Part shown: positions 31,190 through 42,732 of the stretch, in pieces | Layout: every line of letters begins with the position of its first letter | Position numbering within the stretch: position 1 is the first letter of the stretch | Assembly (NCBI GenBank): GCA_018350325.1 | Contig: JAEVLN010000005.1 | Location: 3,854,142 to 3,918,141 of the forward strand | DNA length: 64,000 nucleotides | Origin: Globodera rostochiensis | Lineage: Eukaryota; Nematoda; Chromadorea; Rhabditida; Heteroderidae | Direction: 5' to 3' | Notes under the pieces: model-generated | Told to the model about the DNA's origin: nothing | The model's database searches: none | Seen by the model: the letters and a program-made list of their open reading frames with translations, nothing else | Translations under genes and position numbers: made by a program

Positions 31190-32110
31190 TTTAGTTTTTT
31201 TTACTTTTATTCTATTTTCCCCTTCCTTCCTCCCTTCCTTCCTTTCCTCTTTTCTTTTCCTCTATTCCTTTCCCTTTCCTTTCTTCCCTTTCGTTCTCTC
31301 TTCTTTTCTTACCTTCCTTTCTTCCCTTCCGTTTCCCTCTTCTGTTCTCCCTCGCCTCCTGCCCTTCCACCTTCAATTTTTTTAATCTTTCTTTCCCCTT
31401 TCCTTTCTTCCCTTTCATTCTCTCTACGATTCTAAACGATCTGCAAAAACGCACTTTGTAAAAATTACATAAAAAAGGTTCTTTCCATTCCTTTCTTCCC
31501 TTCCGTTCCCTCTTCGGTTCTTCCCCCTCACCCCCCCCCCCTCACCCTCTCTGCACCATTCCTTTCTTCCCTTCCGTTCACCTCTTTCTTTCCTCTCATA
31601 GCTTCTTTTGCTTCTTCCCGTTCTTCCCCCTCACCCTCCCCCACCCTCTCTACACCATTTTTTTCTTCCCTTCCGTTCACCTCTTCCTTTCCTCTCCTAG
31701 CTTCTTTTGCTTCTTCCCGTTCTTCCCCCGCACCCCTCCCCCACCCTCTCTGCACCATTTTTTCTTCCCTTCCGTTCACCTCTTCCTTTCCTCTCCTAGC
31801 TTCTTTTGCTTCTTCCCGTTCTTCCCCCGCACCCCTCCCTTTCTCTCTTTCTCCCTTCCGTTGCTTTCGTCTCTTTCTTGTCACCTTCCGTTCCTCTCTT
31901 CCCTTCCGTTCACCTCTTCTTTTTTCTCTCTAACCTCTTTTTCTCCCTCACGTTTTCCCCCGCACCGCCCCTCCCTTTCTCTCTTTATTCCTTTTCTTCC
32001 GTTGACTTCTTCCCTTCCGTTCATCTCTTCCTTTCTTCCCATAGTTCATCTCCCCCCCCCTCGCCCTTCCTTTACCCCCCCCCCCACATCCGTTTGCTTT
32101 TTCCAACATT
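31190..32110. repeat. Polypyrimidine tract with a ~97-bp tandem repeat
   Basis: Over 900 bp are almost pure C/T on the plus strand. Within 31560-31900 a unit of about 97 bp recurs three to four times, including 'ttcccttccgttcacctctt', 'agcttcttttgcttcttccc' and 'ccaccctctctgcaccattt'. All open frames here (Ser/Phe/Leu/Pro or Arg/Glu/Gly rich) are composition artefacts. Confidence 0.85.
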
Positions 32111-32399
32111 TTACATGTTTTTTTAGCGTATCTTTCTTCCGATTGATAGCTTATTGAAATGCCCAGGGTGCCTAGTATTGCTCTCCAAACATTCCATCAG
32201 CGGTTTCCGTACTCCCCGCCGAGTTGGAAGCCAATTAAGGTTTTTTCGAAAATGCCTGAACCTAACTGCAAGTCTATAGTTTTCCTATATCGGCCACCCC
32301 AGGGGGTCTTGTGAACAATTTTTTGACCAGAAACTTATTTCGTAAGATATTTCTTTTTAAGTGAGTTCGGGGGGGGGGGGAGAAATTTCTTATATATGA

Positions 32400-32480
32400 T
32401 ATAAATGACAGCCCACAATTGAAATTCAATATTCATGACATCTCATAAATATTAAATCATTTTATATTTTTGCCACGATG
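32400..32480 (-). repeat. Orphan copy of the HTH-family 5' flank
   Basis: 'aaatgacagcccacaattga' followed by 'tcatgacatctcataaatat' matches the reverse complement of the 5' flank of other copies, but no gene follows to the left. It is a relic of a lost or displaced copy. Confidence 0.6.
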
Positions 32481-33248
32481 AAGGCAATGTTTGCGTATGG
32501 AATCCGGCATCCGGTTACAAAATCATGGGTTCTTTTAAATCCGTGTCCGGATATCCGTGGCTTTTGTATCCGGCTCATTTTTTTTCGGTATTTGTTATCC
32601 GGATATAGAGCGTATGGATTTTTCCTAAAGGATTAAATTAGATGTAGAGAAGGAAGAGTAAAAGGAAAAGGCAACACCAAATAATTACAAAGGCTAAAAC
32701 AATGAAACTTGAGCAACTTAAGGGGTTTAATAAGTCTTTTTACACATGTTCATTAGCATAATAAGGACAAGTGATTACAGAAATAATCGATGTTGTCTTT
32801 AATTTAAATGTTAAAAAAGATCAAAAATTTAAGAGGATTAAAAATTGACACTAACTTTGAAATTTTTTTAAATAAAGAAAACATCTCAATAACTAAAAAA
32901 TATCCAAATTATTTATGCGTTTTAGAACTTATTTGATTTGAAATCTCAACTTTAAGCGGGTTCTGCATTTTTTAATATTTACACAATTTACAGAAACCAT
33001 CCAGTGCTGCCAGTAAACGCCATGCACAGTGGATGTGCAGGAAATGGACCCTTGGGGCACAACCCTTTTGTCCACTCGGGAAATTTGGGGATTCAGACCC
33101 TAAAGAACTTATAGAGGACCGAATTTTGGGGGATGAAATTCGGGGTAAAAACATTACGCCACCTTATTTCAAATTAACAATGACTCGTCAATTATCATTA
33201 CTCCAACACCCCCAAACAATCAAAAAAATTTCAACGAGACAAATAATC
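32481..33248. other. Stretch without a firm gene
   Basis: Contains 'tccggata/atccgg' words (32500-32610) of a decayed MITE. The plus-strand frame 33033-33251 (KELIEDRILGDEIRG) faintly recalls retrotransposon gag, too weakly to call. Confidence 0.3.
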
Positions 33249-33440
33249 TAGAGGCGATTAGACGCCAAATGGATACCGGCCGACTAAGTCCCAGTGTAAA
33301 AGGGACACTTTAGTATCAGGAAAACCCTGTTTAAAATTAATCAAATGTAGAGGCGATTAGACGCCATTTGGACACCGACCGACTAAGTCCCAGTGTAAAA
33401 GGGACACTTTAGTATCGGGAAAACCCTGTTTAAAACTGAA
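33249..33440. repeat. Two tandem 99-bp units, each with two hairpins
   Basis: Units start at 33249 and 33348 and are about 93% alike. Each holds GGCG-attaga-CGCC and GTCCC-agtgtaaaa-GGGAC inverted pairs, then 'actttagtatc' and 'aaaaccctgtttaaaa'. No gene is linked. Confidence 0.8.
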
Positions 33441-33487
33441 AGGCCGCTGGCAGGCCTAAGTCTAATGAACCCAAGTTCGGATAATGA

Positions 33488-33706
33488 AATATATGTGTCG
33501 CCGAATTTGCCAGACCCAAATTCGCCAACGAGAGCAAGGAGGGGGACCAAATTCTGGTGTTTGATCGCGCTCCAGACGGAAGTCTCATTGCTGAGGAGGA
33601 GGACATCGACGATGTGGGGGAGATAGTCCGCAGCAACACCCCCCTCTCGACCCGGCGCATCCCGAGGGACCAAAAGAGGAAAAAGAGAAAGCCGAAAAGA
33701 AAGTGA
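33488..33706 (+). CDS. Possible 3' exon, product unknown
   Basis: An open frame of 72 codons plus stop without ATG. An acceptor-like 'aatttgccag' lies at about 33500-33509. The encoded text is coding-like: DQILVFDRAPDGSLIAEEED, then DDVGEIVRSNTPLSTRRIPR, ending in a strongly basic tail (KRKKRKPKRK) like a nuclear localisation signal. GC content is higher than in the flanks. Upstream exons were not found. It could be the end of a decayed gene. Confidence 0.3.
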   Translation, partial: NICVAEFARPKFANESKEGDQILVFDRAPDGSLIAEEEDIDDVGEIVRSNTPLSTRRIPRDQKRKKRKPKRK

Positions 33707-34869
33707 TCACGGACGGGCAGTGATCGGACGGAAGAACCACTCCCGGGCACGGAAGGAACGTTGATCGGGGGAGGGCCCCCACCTTTCCAATTTGCCCTTT
33801 CCCCGACTTCTCCCCGCATTTTAAACCATTCCCCGCTCCCCCCGCACCTATCGTATTTTTTGGCTGACATTTGCCCTCCCCCCTCCTTTTTTCCAATTAC
33901 ATATTCACATCTGCCGAATCGGCTTCCTTCTCCTTTGCCTAAATCAACATTTCCGCGCCGGGGATCATTGACCAACTTTGCCATACCCCTCCATTTCTGT
34001 GCTCCGCATTAGCATTTTTTACGAATTCACAAAAAGGCTGTCGTTCTTTGCCCATCTCCCCCCCCCCCGGGAGCATCATCTTTTGTTCATCAACACATTT
34101 CCAGATGTTTACCATTTATTCTTACCATTTTCACCTTTCCCCAAACCTTTGTGCTGTCAGCCGCCATTTCTGCTCATCGGTCTTTGGCCATTCTGTTTCA
34201 TCCCTTCCCCTTTTTCTTAGGGGGACCAATCACCACCGTTTCACCGATCGCCCACTTTTTGTTATGCAACGCCTCCCCCCCGGGGGAGAAATTTCCTATT
34301 TAACCGGCCCGGGGAGCTTCCTCTGGGTCTCTTCCCGTCTCTCATCATATTTTCGTCCGTCCTTTCCCCCTCACCACTTCAAAATATTTGTGGAAGTTCC
34401 TCGCCAATAAATTTCCCTTTCGAAATTCTCCAGCGGATCAATTTGGAAGGGAGAACAACTCCCTGGGGGGACAGCTCCATCACCGAATCATCAGCAGCAA
34501 GTTCAAGCAGGCGTCAATCCCTGACGGCCTATTCCTGCCCGCTCATACCCAGCCGGGTTCTGTTTGGCCACAATATGTGTTAAAAATCTGAAAAAGCTTG
34601 AAATATGCAAAAGTCTGAGCAGAAAAAGAAAACAAATCACACCAGATCAAAGCGCAAAAAGACCAATCAGAGAAGAGTTCGAACCCCAAAATTACATTAA
34701 ATTCTCAAACAGCAAGTATGCTAAGTTCAAAGTTCATTGCTGCGACAATTAGCAGTCATCGACAATCGTTTCCGGAACGGAAATCGCGGCAGTTCTCACG
34801 GCTGACGGAGAGCGATAGAAATCAGCGGTGAAGGGAACGAAGATCAGCGGAGATGAGAGAGAGGGAAAG
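33707..34869. other. C-rich stretch without a recognised gene
   Basis: Pyrimidine-rich with several C runs (33770-34400). The open frames are Pro/Ser/Leu rich and look compositional. Confidence 0.4.
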
Positions 34870-35443
34870 TTTAAGTGTTCAGTAAACCACATTCTTCCCC
34901 GAAGCGGCGTTCTACATGCCGCACAGGGAGGTGCTGTCGCCAGACCGAGCTGCGGAAGAAAGAGCGTTGGACCGGGCAGGCGTCTTTCAAACTGCTGGTG
35001 AAAACTTGCCCTCTGGTTTTGATCCACCAGGCAGATGACGCGGTGCAGGACGAAGTGTCGCGTTCGTCATCAAAACCGGCACGACAATGCGCGTGCTGTT
35101 CTGACTGAGGCGATCAGTGCCGGAACACACGGTCATCCGCTGCATCTGCCTGTACACGGCCCAGGCACTGAAAATTGGACAGCTGGTACGACAGGAGGAG
35201 ATAAACAACATCCTCGTGACGACGGCCGACGCCACACAAGGACATGAGTCGGCACTTTCAGTGGTGGTGACGATAGTGTCGCGCAGCGCGGTCGACACCC
35301 AACGGAAGAACCCTTCTGGGCGATGGGATCGAGTGGATGTGGCGCTGTCGCGCGCAGGAAACACTTTTTTATCGACTTTGAAAAAACAAATTATTTTTTC
35401 AAAACAGGGAGCCCACAAACCACAGTATTACCCTATTCCTTAA
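34870..35443 (+). pseudogene. Superfamily 1 (UPF1-like) helicase, C-terminal fragment
   Basis: Three frames together read like the second RecA domain of an SF1B helicase: LVLIHQADDAVQDEVSRSSS; then NRHDNARAVLTEAISAG; then HTVIRCICLYTAQALKIGQL, NNILVTTADATQGHESALSV (motif V-like, T-x-D-x-x-QG-x-E) and DRVDVALSRAG (motif VI-like). Frameshifts lie near 35090-35120. The N-terminal ATPase motifs are absent, so it is a truncated pseudogene. Confidence 0.55.
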
Positions 35444-35850
35444 ATTAGTGCCCAAATGACTCGGTGCCCTAAAGACTCGGTGCTTTCGAGCCTATTTTTG
35501 CTTATGAACCCGGTTTTTGGAGCCAATTTCAGTCGCCTATTTTGAGCCTAAAAATCTAATCCTAGCATTAATTGGACAGTTCAGTACCACCGAGTTCGGA
35601 TTCCGGACATTTTTTGGGCATCAGTTTACATCCCTGGTGCATAATATATTTTCATTTGGCTATCATAGTCGATTGTAATTTGCAAAAAATTGATGATTAT
35701 TAGTAGGAAAATATTTACGAATGTCAGAAATATTTATTGATCGATTTATGATTGCTTCGGGTAAATTATTATTAAAAAATGTGATTTATGTGAAGTTTAA
35801 ATTATAAAATAAGGAATTTCAATTAAATCTCCCAAAATTCAGAGATTGTT
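35444..35850. other. Spacer and displaced 5' flank
   Basis: Includes the end of a MITE ('agtttacatccctggtgcat', near 35625) and the following 'aatatattttcatttggcta', the far 5' flank of the HTH family. The same MITE/flank junction occurs inverted at 44390-44420. Confidence 0.5.
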
Positions 35851-36071
35851 TTGCTGGACAAAGCCGAATCCGTAAAAGTAAAATTGGAGGAAACGCCACT
35901 CAAAACATTTGATGAAATATTCGGAGAAGGCTGGTGGGACAATGACAAAGCCGAAGAATGGCATAAATTAACGCTTTTCCATCACCAAATCGACCGGCAG
36001 AACACCCAACTTGGACAACTTGAACCCAATTCAACTGATCAGAATCCTCATCTCACAGGGTCTGATCAAGT
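35851..36071 (+). pseudogene. Secreted HTH family, fragment A (signal peptide and HTH units lost)
   Basis: The frame starts at LDKAESVKV and continues through FGEGWWDND to the repeat region (QLGQLEPNSTDQ, then TGSDQ). The signal peptide has been deleted: family flank sequence ('aaattcagaga') leads straight into mature-protein sequence. At about 36066 the fragment is fused to a second copy in the opposite orientation. Confidence 0.75.
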
Positions 36072-36292
36072 TTGTCCAATTTGGGTGTTCTGTCGGTCGA
36101 TTTGGTGATGGACATTTTGTCCAAAGTTTGTTGGCGTGGCATTTTCAAATCTTCGGCGGCTTCGCCTTTGTCCCATCAGCCTTCTCCGAATATTTCATCC
36201 AATGTTTTGAGTTCCAATTTTACGGATTCGGCTTTGTCCACTGAATTTGATCCAAAGAATAAAAACAAAATTAAAATCCAAAATTCTTCCAT
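36072..36292 (-). pseudogene. Secreted HTH family, fragment B (N-terminal piece, inverted)
   Basis: From ATG 36290-36292 the minus strand reads the family start (FWILILFLFFGSNSVDKAES), KTLDEIFGEG, then a damaged Trp position (GEG-stop instead of GEGWW) and QNVHHQIDRQNTQIGQ. It runs into the inverted fragment A at the word TGATCA. Its 5' flank (36293-36490) is well kept. Confidence 0.7.
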
Positions 36293-36849
36293 TTTATTTG
36301 GGCAAAATAAACTCTGAATTTAGGGATTAAATATTATTTAGCTCTGATAAAAAAATTCGATAAAATTAACAAATGACAGCCCACAAATGAAATGGGTATT
36401 CACATAAATCATTCTTTAATAATATTGCCTAAAACTTTTGAACCGGGGGGACCCAATCAATATTCATGACATCTCATAAATATTTTTCAACTAATTCATT
36501 ATTTTATATAGTCGTTAAATAATTGTCCCGGCGGCGTTTATCGGCGTCGCCGGATCATTCCTATTTCTTAAAAAGCTTAAAAAATTGTCGTAGTTTTAAA
36601 ATTTTTGTTGCAAAACTTTTCTGATCATCCGGTCTCTAATAGAAGCGACCGGAAATTGTCATCATTTCCTCCAATTGTACTAATAAATTTAGGGTTGGCA
36701 AAAATTTGAAAATGATCGGCAGCTTTATGCATTTTCTGAGTGACTCTAAAGAATTTTTATTATTTGTTAAAAATCCAAAATTTTTTTATTTAATTTCATT
36801 CACAAAATATTCAAATAATTCGCAATTATTAGAGATAATTTATCCGAAC

Positions 36850-37742
36850 ATGAATAAGTTTTGGTTTTTAATTTTGGTCTCATTTTTTGCAACAAATTCA
36901 CTCGAAAAAGCCGAATCCGTAAAATTGGATGAAAAGCCACCAATTGATGAAATATTTGGAGAAGGCTGGTGGGACAATGATAAAGCCAAAGAATGGCATA
37001 AGTTAACGCTTGAACATAATGCCCTTCACCAAATCGATCGGCAGAACACCCAGCTTGGACAAATTGAACCAAATTTAACTGATCAGAATCCTCCTCTCAC
37101 AGAGTCTGAGCACTCTAATAATGCCAAAAATTGCAAAGAACAAAACAAAGTTTCTTCAAACAATAAATGGAAAATTATCGACAAATTCCATGCAATTAAA
37201 GACGAATTTAGGCTAAAAGGAAAATATTCAACAAAAGAATGGTATCAAATTGACAATAAAATTGCTAAACATTTAAAAGTCAATCGCACAAAAATATTTG
37301 AATGGAAAAAAGAATTAGGCATAAGCGGGAAACCCAATGGAAAAGAAGAACGTAAAAATCTGGTAAAGAAATTTGATCAAAAGAAAGTCGAGTTAAAGCG
37401 GGCCGGATTTAAAAGTTCATATAAAAATCAAATAAATAAAACTGTCGCAAAAGAATTAGGCCTCAGTTTTGTAACAATTTACGATTGGAAACGAAAACTT
37501 GGCCAAACTAGTGAGTAATTCGAGCCCAATTTTTTTTTATTTATTTAATTAAAAATTCTTTTACAGAACCAAAACCTAAATACTCCAACAGCGAACAAAT
37601 GAAATTGATGAAGCGTTATTATGAAATAAAGGACAAAAATCCTAAAATTAGTAGTGAGAACATTGCTAAAAGGCTGCAAATAGGAAGTACCACATTAATT
37701 AGATGGAAAAAGCAATTTGAACGAGGGCTATCCCGCAGATGA
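36850..37742 (+). CDS. Secreted triple-HTH family, copy 5 (C-terminus truncated)
   Basis: Exons 36850-37510 and 37567-37742 (661+176 = 837 nt) give 278 aa. The ATG at 36850 is used because it opens the family signal peptide (FWFLILVSFFATNS), although the frame is open further upstream. One repeat block only (QLGQIEPNLTDQ). HTH 1 is DNKIAKHLKVNRTKIFEWKK and HTH 2 VAKELGLSFVTIYDWKRKLG. In exon 2, HTH 3 is present (SENIAKRLQIGSTTLIRWKK), but about 30 extra bases (37728-37757) bring in a TGA. The family tail is still readable beyond the stop, to 37857. Confidence 0.75.
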
Positions 37743-37857
37743 AAATTTCTTAGACGACTCACATTTGATCCAATTTCTGTCGATGGACGTTCTGTGGAAG
37801 CGAATGCCGCGGCAAATGTTCAAGAAATTGGGAACTCGAATTCGAGAAGCATTTGAA

Positions 37858-38789
37858 TAAATAAAGTAGTTGCTAATTAACTCCTATCTCAACCCAAAGT
37901 CTCTCTCCCACGCATATTTCATCCTTCAATTAGTCATTCGGAATAGGAATAGGCTTTATGGACTTATAACACGTGAAAAATTTGGACAAAATTCCCAAAA
38001 TATGGTTTAAAGACTAAATTATTGCCGAAATATGGTGGAAATATGGATATAGACTTATTCTCCGTAACTGATCATACCGAATTCTAGAAAAATGGACAAT
38101 AAAAATTAATGACTATGGCCCAAATTTTATTGGTGGCAATTAAGACTTGATTAATTAGCGCACAACAACGGCTTTTACGTTGTCCCGTTCTTTTTACAAA
38201 TCATTATTGGTGTATGAAATTTGGATGTTTTAATTTGGCTACTTTTCCATCAACAGTGTGGGGGAGAACTGTTTAACACTCTTTTTATTCTCCATACCAA
38301 TCTTTTGTCTCTATCGCACTCCTGGATCCGGACGAGATTTCGCTAAGAAACTCACCACGGATGCGTGAACAGTTGTGTCGCTCTGTCCGAGACGTGTCTG
38401 TAAGACATATTTTACCTCAAAGGATCGGGCAATTCTTGCTGTCTAACGTGAGCACCGCGAAATGCTTCCATAGATTTTGAGCGCGCTATGGTTGGTGCAT
38501 TTCGGGCAAAACATACGCAGCCACAAAAAAAAAATCAACTTTTGTTTGTTCCATCTTGTGATCAACATGAAAAAACGCAGCTCCGAACAAGGCCTGATGC
38601 AGGTAGTCTTTTTTTTTTGAGACACACTTTTTTGATTTTTGGGTGTACACAAATGATGTGGCATTTTCTTTGTCGGCACAAACGATCACGTCACTAGCCT
38701 TGCAGGAAATCTTCCGGGCCAACTTCAACCCCTTTGTAGACTGGTAAACAAATGATTTGGGTGGAAAGTTGTGCTTACAAACTAGGTTC
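37858..38789. other. Spacer without a recognised gene
   Basis: Mostly AT-rich. The minus-strand frame 38486-38791 may overlap the decayed upstream part of the transposase fragment that follows, but I cannot support a function. Confidence 0.35.
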
Positions 38790-38995
38790 ATTGAGAACTA
38801 CGTTGAGCAACTCTGTAACAATGGAACACGTCGACAGCCACTCTTCGCCCCCGAGGAATGGAGTGTTCATTTACGCACTCTTGAAGGTGCCGACAGGACA
38901 ATTAATTTTTGCGAGACTTTTCATCGTCGGTCATTCGATGGCAATGGCGACCATCAATATGCTTTGCAAAATCAAACCCCCAAAGATCACTGGAA
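38790..38995 (+). pseudogene. MULE-type transposase, C-terminal fragment
   Basis: The plus strand reads RFIENYVEQLCNNG, PLFAPEEWSVHLRTLEGADR and TINFCETFHRRSFDGNGDH. The pattern W-x(4)-RTL-x(4)-RT-N-x-x-E-x-x-HRR is that of the region after the catalytic core in MULE-type transposases and FLYWCH-linked proteins. Nothing recognisable remains of the catalytic domain. Confidence 0.5.
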
Positions 38996-39181
38996 TTTCT
39001 AAAACTTATCACATGAATAAATGTATCAAAGATTGTTTTATTTAGTTTTTGTTGTTGAATATGTTATGTTTGGAAAGTTTTTTTTTTAGAATATTTGCTT
39101 GACTTTTAACTTTTAGGACAATTTTTGGGGTCGGGGTTTATTAGGCTTATACCAGTCGGGAAATCAATTTAAGAAAAGGTC

Positions 39182-40141
39182 TCAAAATTCCTGAACATTT
39201 GCCACGGCATTCCCTTCCACAGAATTTTCATCGACAGAATTTTGATGCAATTGCTGTTGTTTAAATTGCTTTTTCCAGTTACTCAAAGTGCGTCTTCCAA
39301 TTTTCAACATTTTGGCAATGTCCTTATCATAAATATTAGGAGTTTTGTTCTTAATTTCATAATAACGTTTCATAATTGTTTTTTGTTCGCTGTGGGTGTG
39401 TTTATGTTGTAATGCTGTAAAAGAATTTTAATTATAAATAAATAAATTAATAAAATCAAAAAACTCACTGATTTGGCCAAGTTCGCGTTTCCAATTGTAA
39501 ATTGTTGCCAAACAGAGGCCCAACTCTTTCACGACAGCTTCATTTATTTCTTTGTATGATTTTTTGAATCCGACCCGCTTTAACTCGGTTTTTCTCTGAT
39601 CAAATTTTTCAACCAAATTTTTTCGCTCATTTTTTGTCTTTTTTTGACTTATTTCAAACTCTTTTTTCCATTCATATATTTTAGCGCGATTGACTTTTAA
39701 ATGTTTTGCAATTTCATTCTCAATTTGAACCCTTTTTTTATTCGAATATTTTCCTTCTTGCTTAAATTCGTCTTTCATTGCATGGAATTTGTCAACAATT
39801 TCACGTTTTTCATATAAAGAAATTGTTTTGATTATTTCGTTCTGTTTTTCACCATTTTTGGCATTATTAAAGTGATCAGACTCTGTGAGAGGCAAATTCT
39901 GATCAGTTGAATTGGGTTCAATTTGTCCAAATTGGGTGTTCTGTCGGTCGATTTGGTGAAAGGCATTTTGTTCAAGCGTTAATTTATCCCATTCTTCGGC
40001 TTTATCTTTGCCCCACCAGCCTTCACCGAATATTTCATCAATTATTTTGAGTGGCGCTTCCTCCAATTGTACGGATTCGGCTTTTTCGAGTGAATTTGTT
40101 GCGAAAAATGACACCAAAATTAAATTCCAAAACTCATTCAT
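39182..40141 (-). CDS. Secreted triple-HTH family, copy 6
   Basis: Exons 40141-39469 and 39414-39182 (673+233 = 906 nt) give 301 aa. The signal peptide is FWNLILVSFFATNS. GEGWWGKDK replaces the usual WWDNDK. One repeat block (FGQIEPNSTDQNLPLTESDH). HTH 1 is ENEIAKHLKVNRAKIYEWKK; HTH 2 is changed to VVKELGLCLATIYNWKRELG; HTH 3 is DKDIAKMLKIGRRTLSNWKK. The tail is shortened (ENSVEGNAVANVQEF, stop). All frames are open. Confidence 0.82.
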
Positions 40142-40316
40142 TTTATTTGGGCAAAATAACCTGTTAATTTAGAGATATATATGAAAGCCCAATTTATTTT
40201 ATATTTTTTATTATTAAGATTTCTTAAATTTTTTAATTTTAAGGAATAATAAATATGCACAAATTATTAATAATCAATATTATTTAGCTTTGTAAATGAC
40301 AGCCCACAATTGAAAT

Positions 40317-40482
40317 GGGCCATTCATAAAATCAAATTCTTAATCATCTCATCTGAATCAATAGTTATTCCTGACAACTCACTAAATATTTTACTTTGGG
40401 GCCATTCATATAAATCAAATTCTTAATCATCTCATCTGAATCAATAGTTATTCCTGACAACTCACTAAATATTTTACTTTGG
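40317..40482. repeat. 82-bp tandem duplication in the 5' flank of copy 6
   Basis: The block from 'gggccattcata' through 'aatcatctcatctgaatcaa' to 'actaaatattttactttgg' is repeated almost exactly, starting at 40317 and again at 40399. It duplicates the 'tcctgacaactcactaaata' box that other copies carry once. Confidence 0.85.
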
Positions 40483-42326
40483 TTTGCTCCCCGACCCCGA
40501 CATTGCCAACCTCAGACTCCACGTCCCCGTCCCCGACCTTTTTTTGAGTCGGGGATCGGGGGTGAACAAACAGACCTAAAGATTTTTTGGGGAGCAATAA
40601 GAAATTTTGAAAATATTATCAAGTGAATGATGTGTTGACGTAGTGTGCTATTATTTTAGTGTCATAAATTGTACAAAAAAGATTAGTTTTAATTCATATA
40701 TTTCTTTAAAATTTTGAAATTAAAGAGTTATAGTCATAATTTCTTTCCACTCTTCCAAAATTTAAGAAGTGTTGGCCAAAATCGTTAATTTTTTTCTTAA
40801 CAAACATTGTTAAAATCCTCAAAAAAAATTTTCCCGGCGTCGCCTATCGGCATCGCCGACTCCTCACATTTCTAAAAAGCTTCTAAAAACACCACGATTT
40901 TTTAACTTTTTGATTGCAAATCCTTCTAAAATTCTCGCGCGCCAATCCCCTCCCCTCACAATTTTTTTCTTGTTATAAAATCGCTGATAAAAATTCGATC
41001 AAAAAAGCAAAACTTGGCCACAACAAGATTTTAGAAGAATTGTTTGCCTTTCTAAACGTATTAACGCCCATATGTGCGCATATTTGGAATCTGGCATCCG
41101 GAATCCGGTTACATCCCCGATATGCACATCAGTGATGGTCGGAATTCCGATTTCAGAAAAGCGCGTCCACCCAAGCTGCGGTTGGACGTAGTGTTTTAAT
41201 TTTGTAAGGTCCGTTATGTTATGTTTGGCAAGTTTTTTTTTAGAATATTTGCTTGACTTTAATTTTTGAGACAACTAAAAGGTATTTATTTCCACTAACC
41301 AGACTCAAACGGCCGACTCAACTGGACTCCAGACTCAACCGCCCCAGACTCAACTGGCCCAGAATCAAGCGGCCGACTCAAACGACCCTTACCGCAATAT
41401 TTTTTTTTGCGCACAGCGTACAAATCCAGAATGTCGTCCATGTCAAACAAAAATACGGAAGGCGGAATACGGAATTACGGAACTGGGATGGGCGAAAGTT
41501 CGGCCTTGAGCTTCGCGAAACTTCGGGTATTTTGGGCTTCGAGCATGGGTAAATACCCGAAGTTTCGGGTAAAACACACCCCTAAAGATGTCATTTTTAG
41601 TAAGAATTCTTACAGAATTTTGAGCTTGAAAGATTTGGAAAACACACTGACAAAAATTAAAATATAAATTTGCTAAACAGGCGCCCCTGTTGGTAGTATG
41701 GCTCAGCACATTTTCTTAATTTAGTTCACTAAAACGGTCTAGGTCTCGATTCTCGTGGTCAAGTCTCGGTAAATTTCAGGGCTCAATATTACTAGTATTT
41801 TTACGAAACGATGAACTTTGTTACGTTGAAAATTTTAAAGTACAATAAAAATGTAAAATTTTTGAAAAGGCAAGGTTCGTGACCTTAAAAAAAAATTAAA
41901 TTCTAAAAATTTTGCCCAAACTTATGCCCCTGTGGGTCTCAAAAAAGTGAAAGCTGTTTTCGACGGCTGGCATAACACTCACAGATTCGAGAATCGTTTA
42001 ACAGCAGAAATTGTTGTTTTTTTGCACAATAATTTACCAATTTATGATTTTACCTGATAATTTTGGTTTTTCATAAAAAAAAAATTTCAACTCGAAACCT
42101 GATGAGCCGAAAACCGGGCTTGTTTCATGGCCTGAAGGAAAAGCAGCACGATAAAATTACAAATCTCAAAAATATTTCAATCGTTCGACTAGTATTTCAG
42201 TTTTCTAGTTCTGTTTGATTAATAACAATTGTTAAATATTTGTTTTAATTTTAATATTTAAAACTTAATTGCCCGAAAAGACGTCACATTTTGCAAAAGA
42301 AAAATATAGGTACTTTAGGTGTGTAG
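40483..42326. other. Long stretch without a recognised gene
   Basis: 40483-40570 is rich in 'ccccgac' words; 40835-40900 carries the dispersed 'cccggcgtcgcctatcggca' element; 41290-41400 has repeated 'agactcaac' and 'cggccgactcaa' words; the rest is AT-rich. No gene motif found. Confidence 0.4.
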
Positions 42327-42732
42327 CAGGGATGGCGGAATTCCGACTTCCGAATTTCGTTTTGGCTCGGAATTCCGATTTCCGACTTCCGAAATTTTCA
42401 GGAAATAAACGGATTTATTCGGAAGTGTTACCCAAAATTTTTGCAAAACAAAATGGAAATACATAATGCCAAATCAAATTAAACCTTAGGGTGAAAAGTT
42501 TTTTATTTTTTAATTTAATAATTAGTCTTTTTTTGATTCTTATATATTTTGATACAATGTTCAGAATTAGAATATAGCGCATTTTTTAATTAGATTTGTA
42601 AATTGATTTAGTCAAGTCAAGGCAACATATTTAAGAAATTTTTAAAACTTCCGAGTTCCGACTTCCGAAAAATTTTTAAGCCCCGGAATTCCGACTTCCG
42701 AAATTTTTTGAGGTCGTCGGCGCCCATCCCTG
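42327..42732. mobile_element. hAT-like MITE, 406 bp, with perfect 8-bp target duplication
   Basis: Ends 'cagggatgg' and 'ccatccctg' are flanked by GTGTGTAG at 42319-42326 and 42733-42740. 8-bp duplications and CAGGG ends are typical of hAT elements. Subterminal 'ttccgacttccgaa' words are repeated inside both ends. No coding capacity. Confidence 0.9.

Noticed and set aside
31184..32157. Pro/Ser/Phe-rich and Arg/Glu-rich frames
   Set aside because: Composition artefacts of the polypyrimidine tract with its 97-bp repeat.
33033..33251. Retrotransposon gag fragment
   Set aside because: Only a faint resemblance over about 15 residues; no zinc knuckle, protease or reverse transcriptase nearby.
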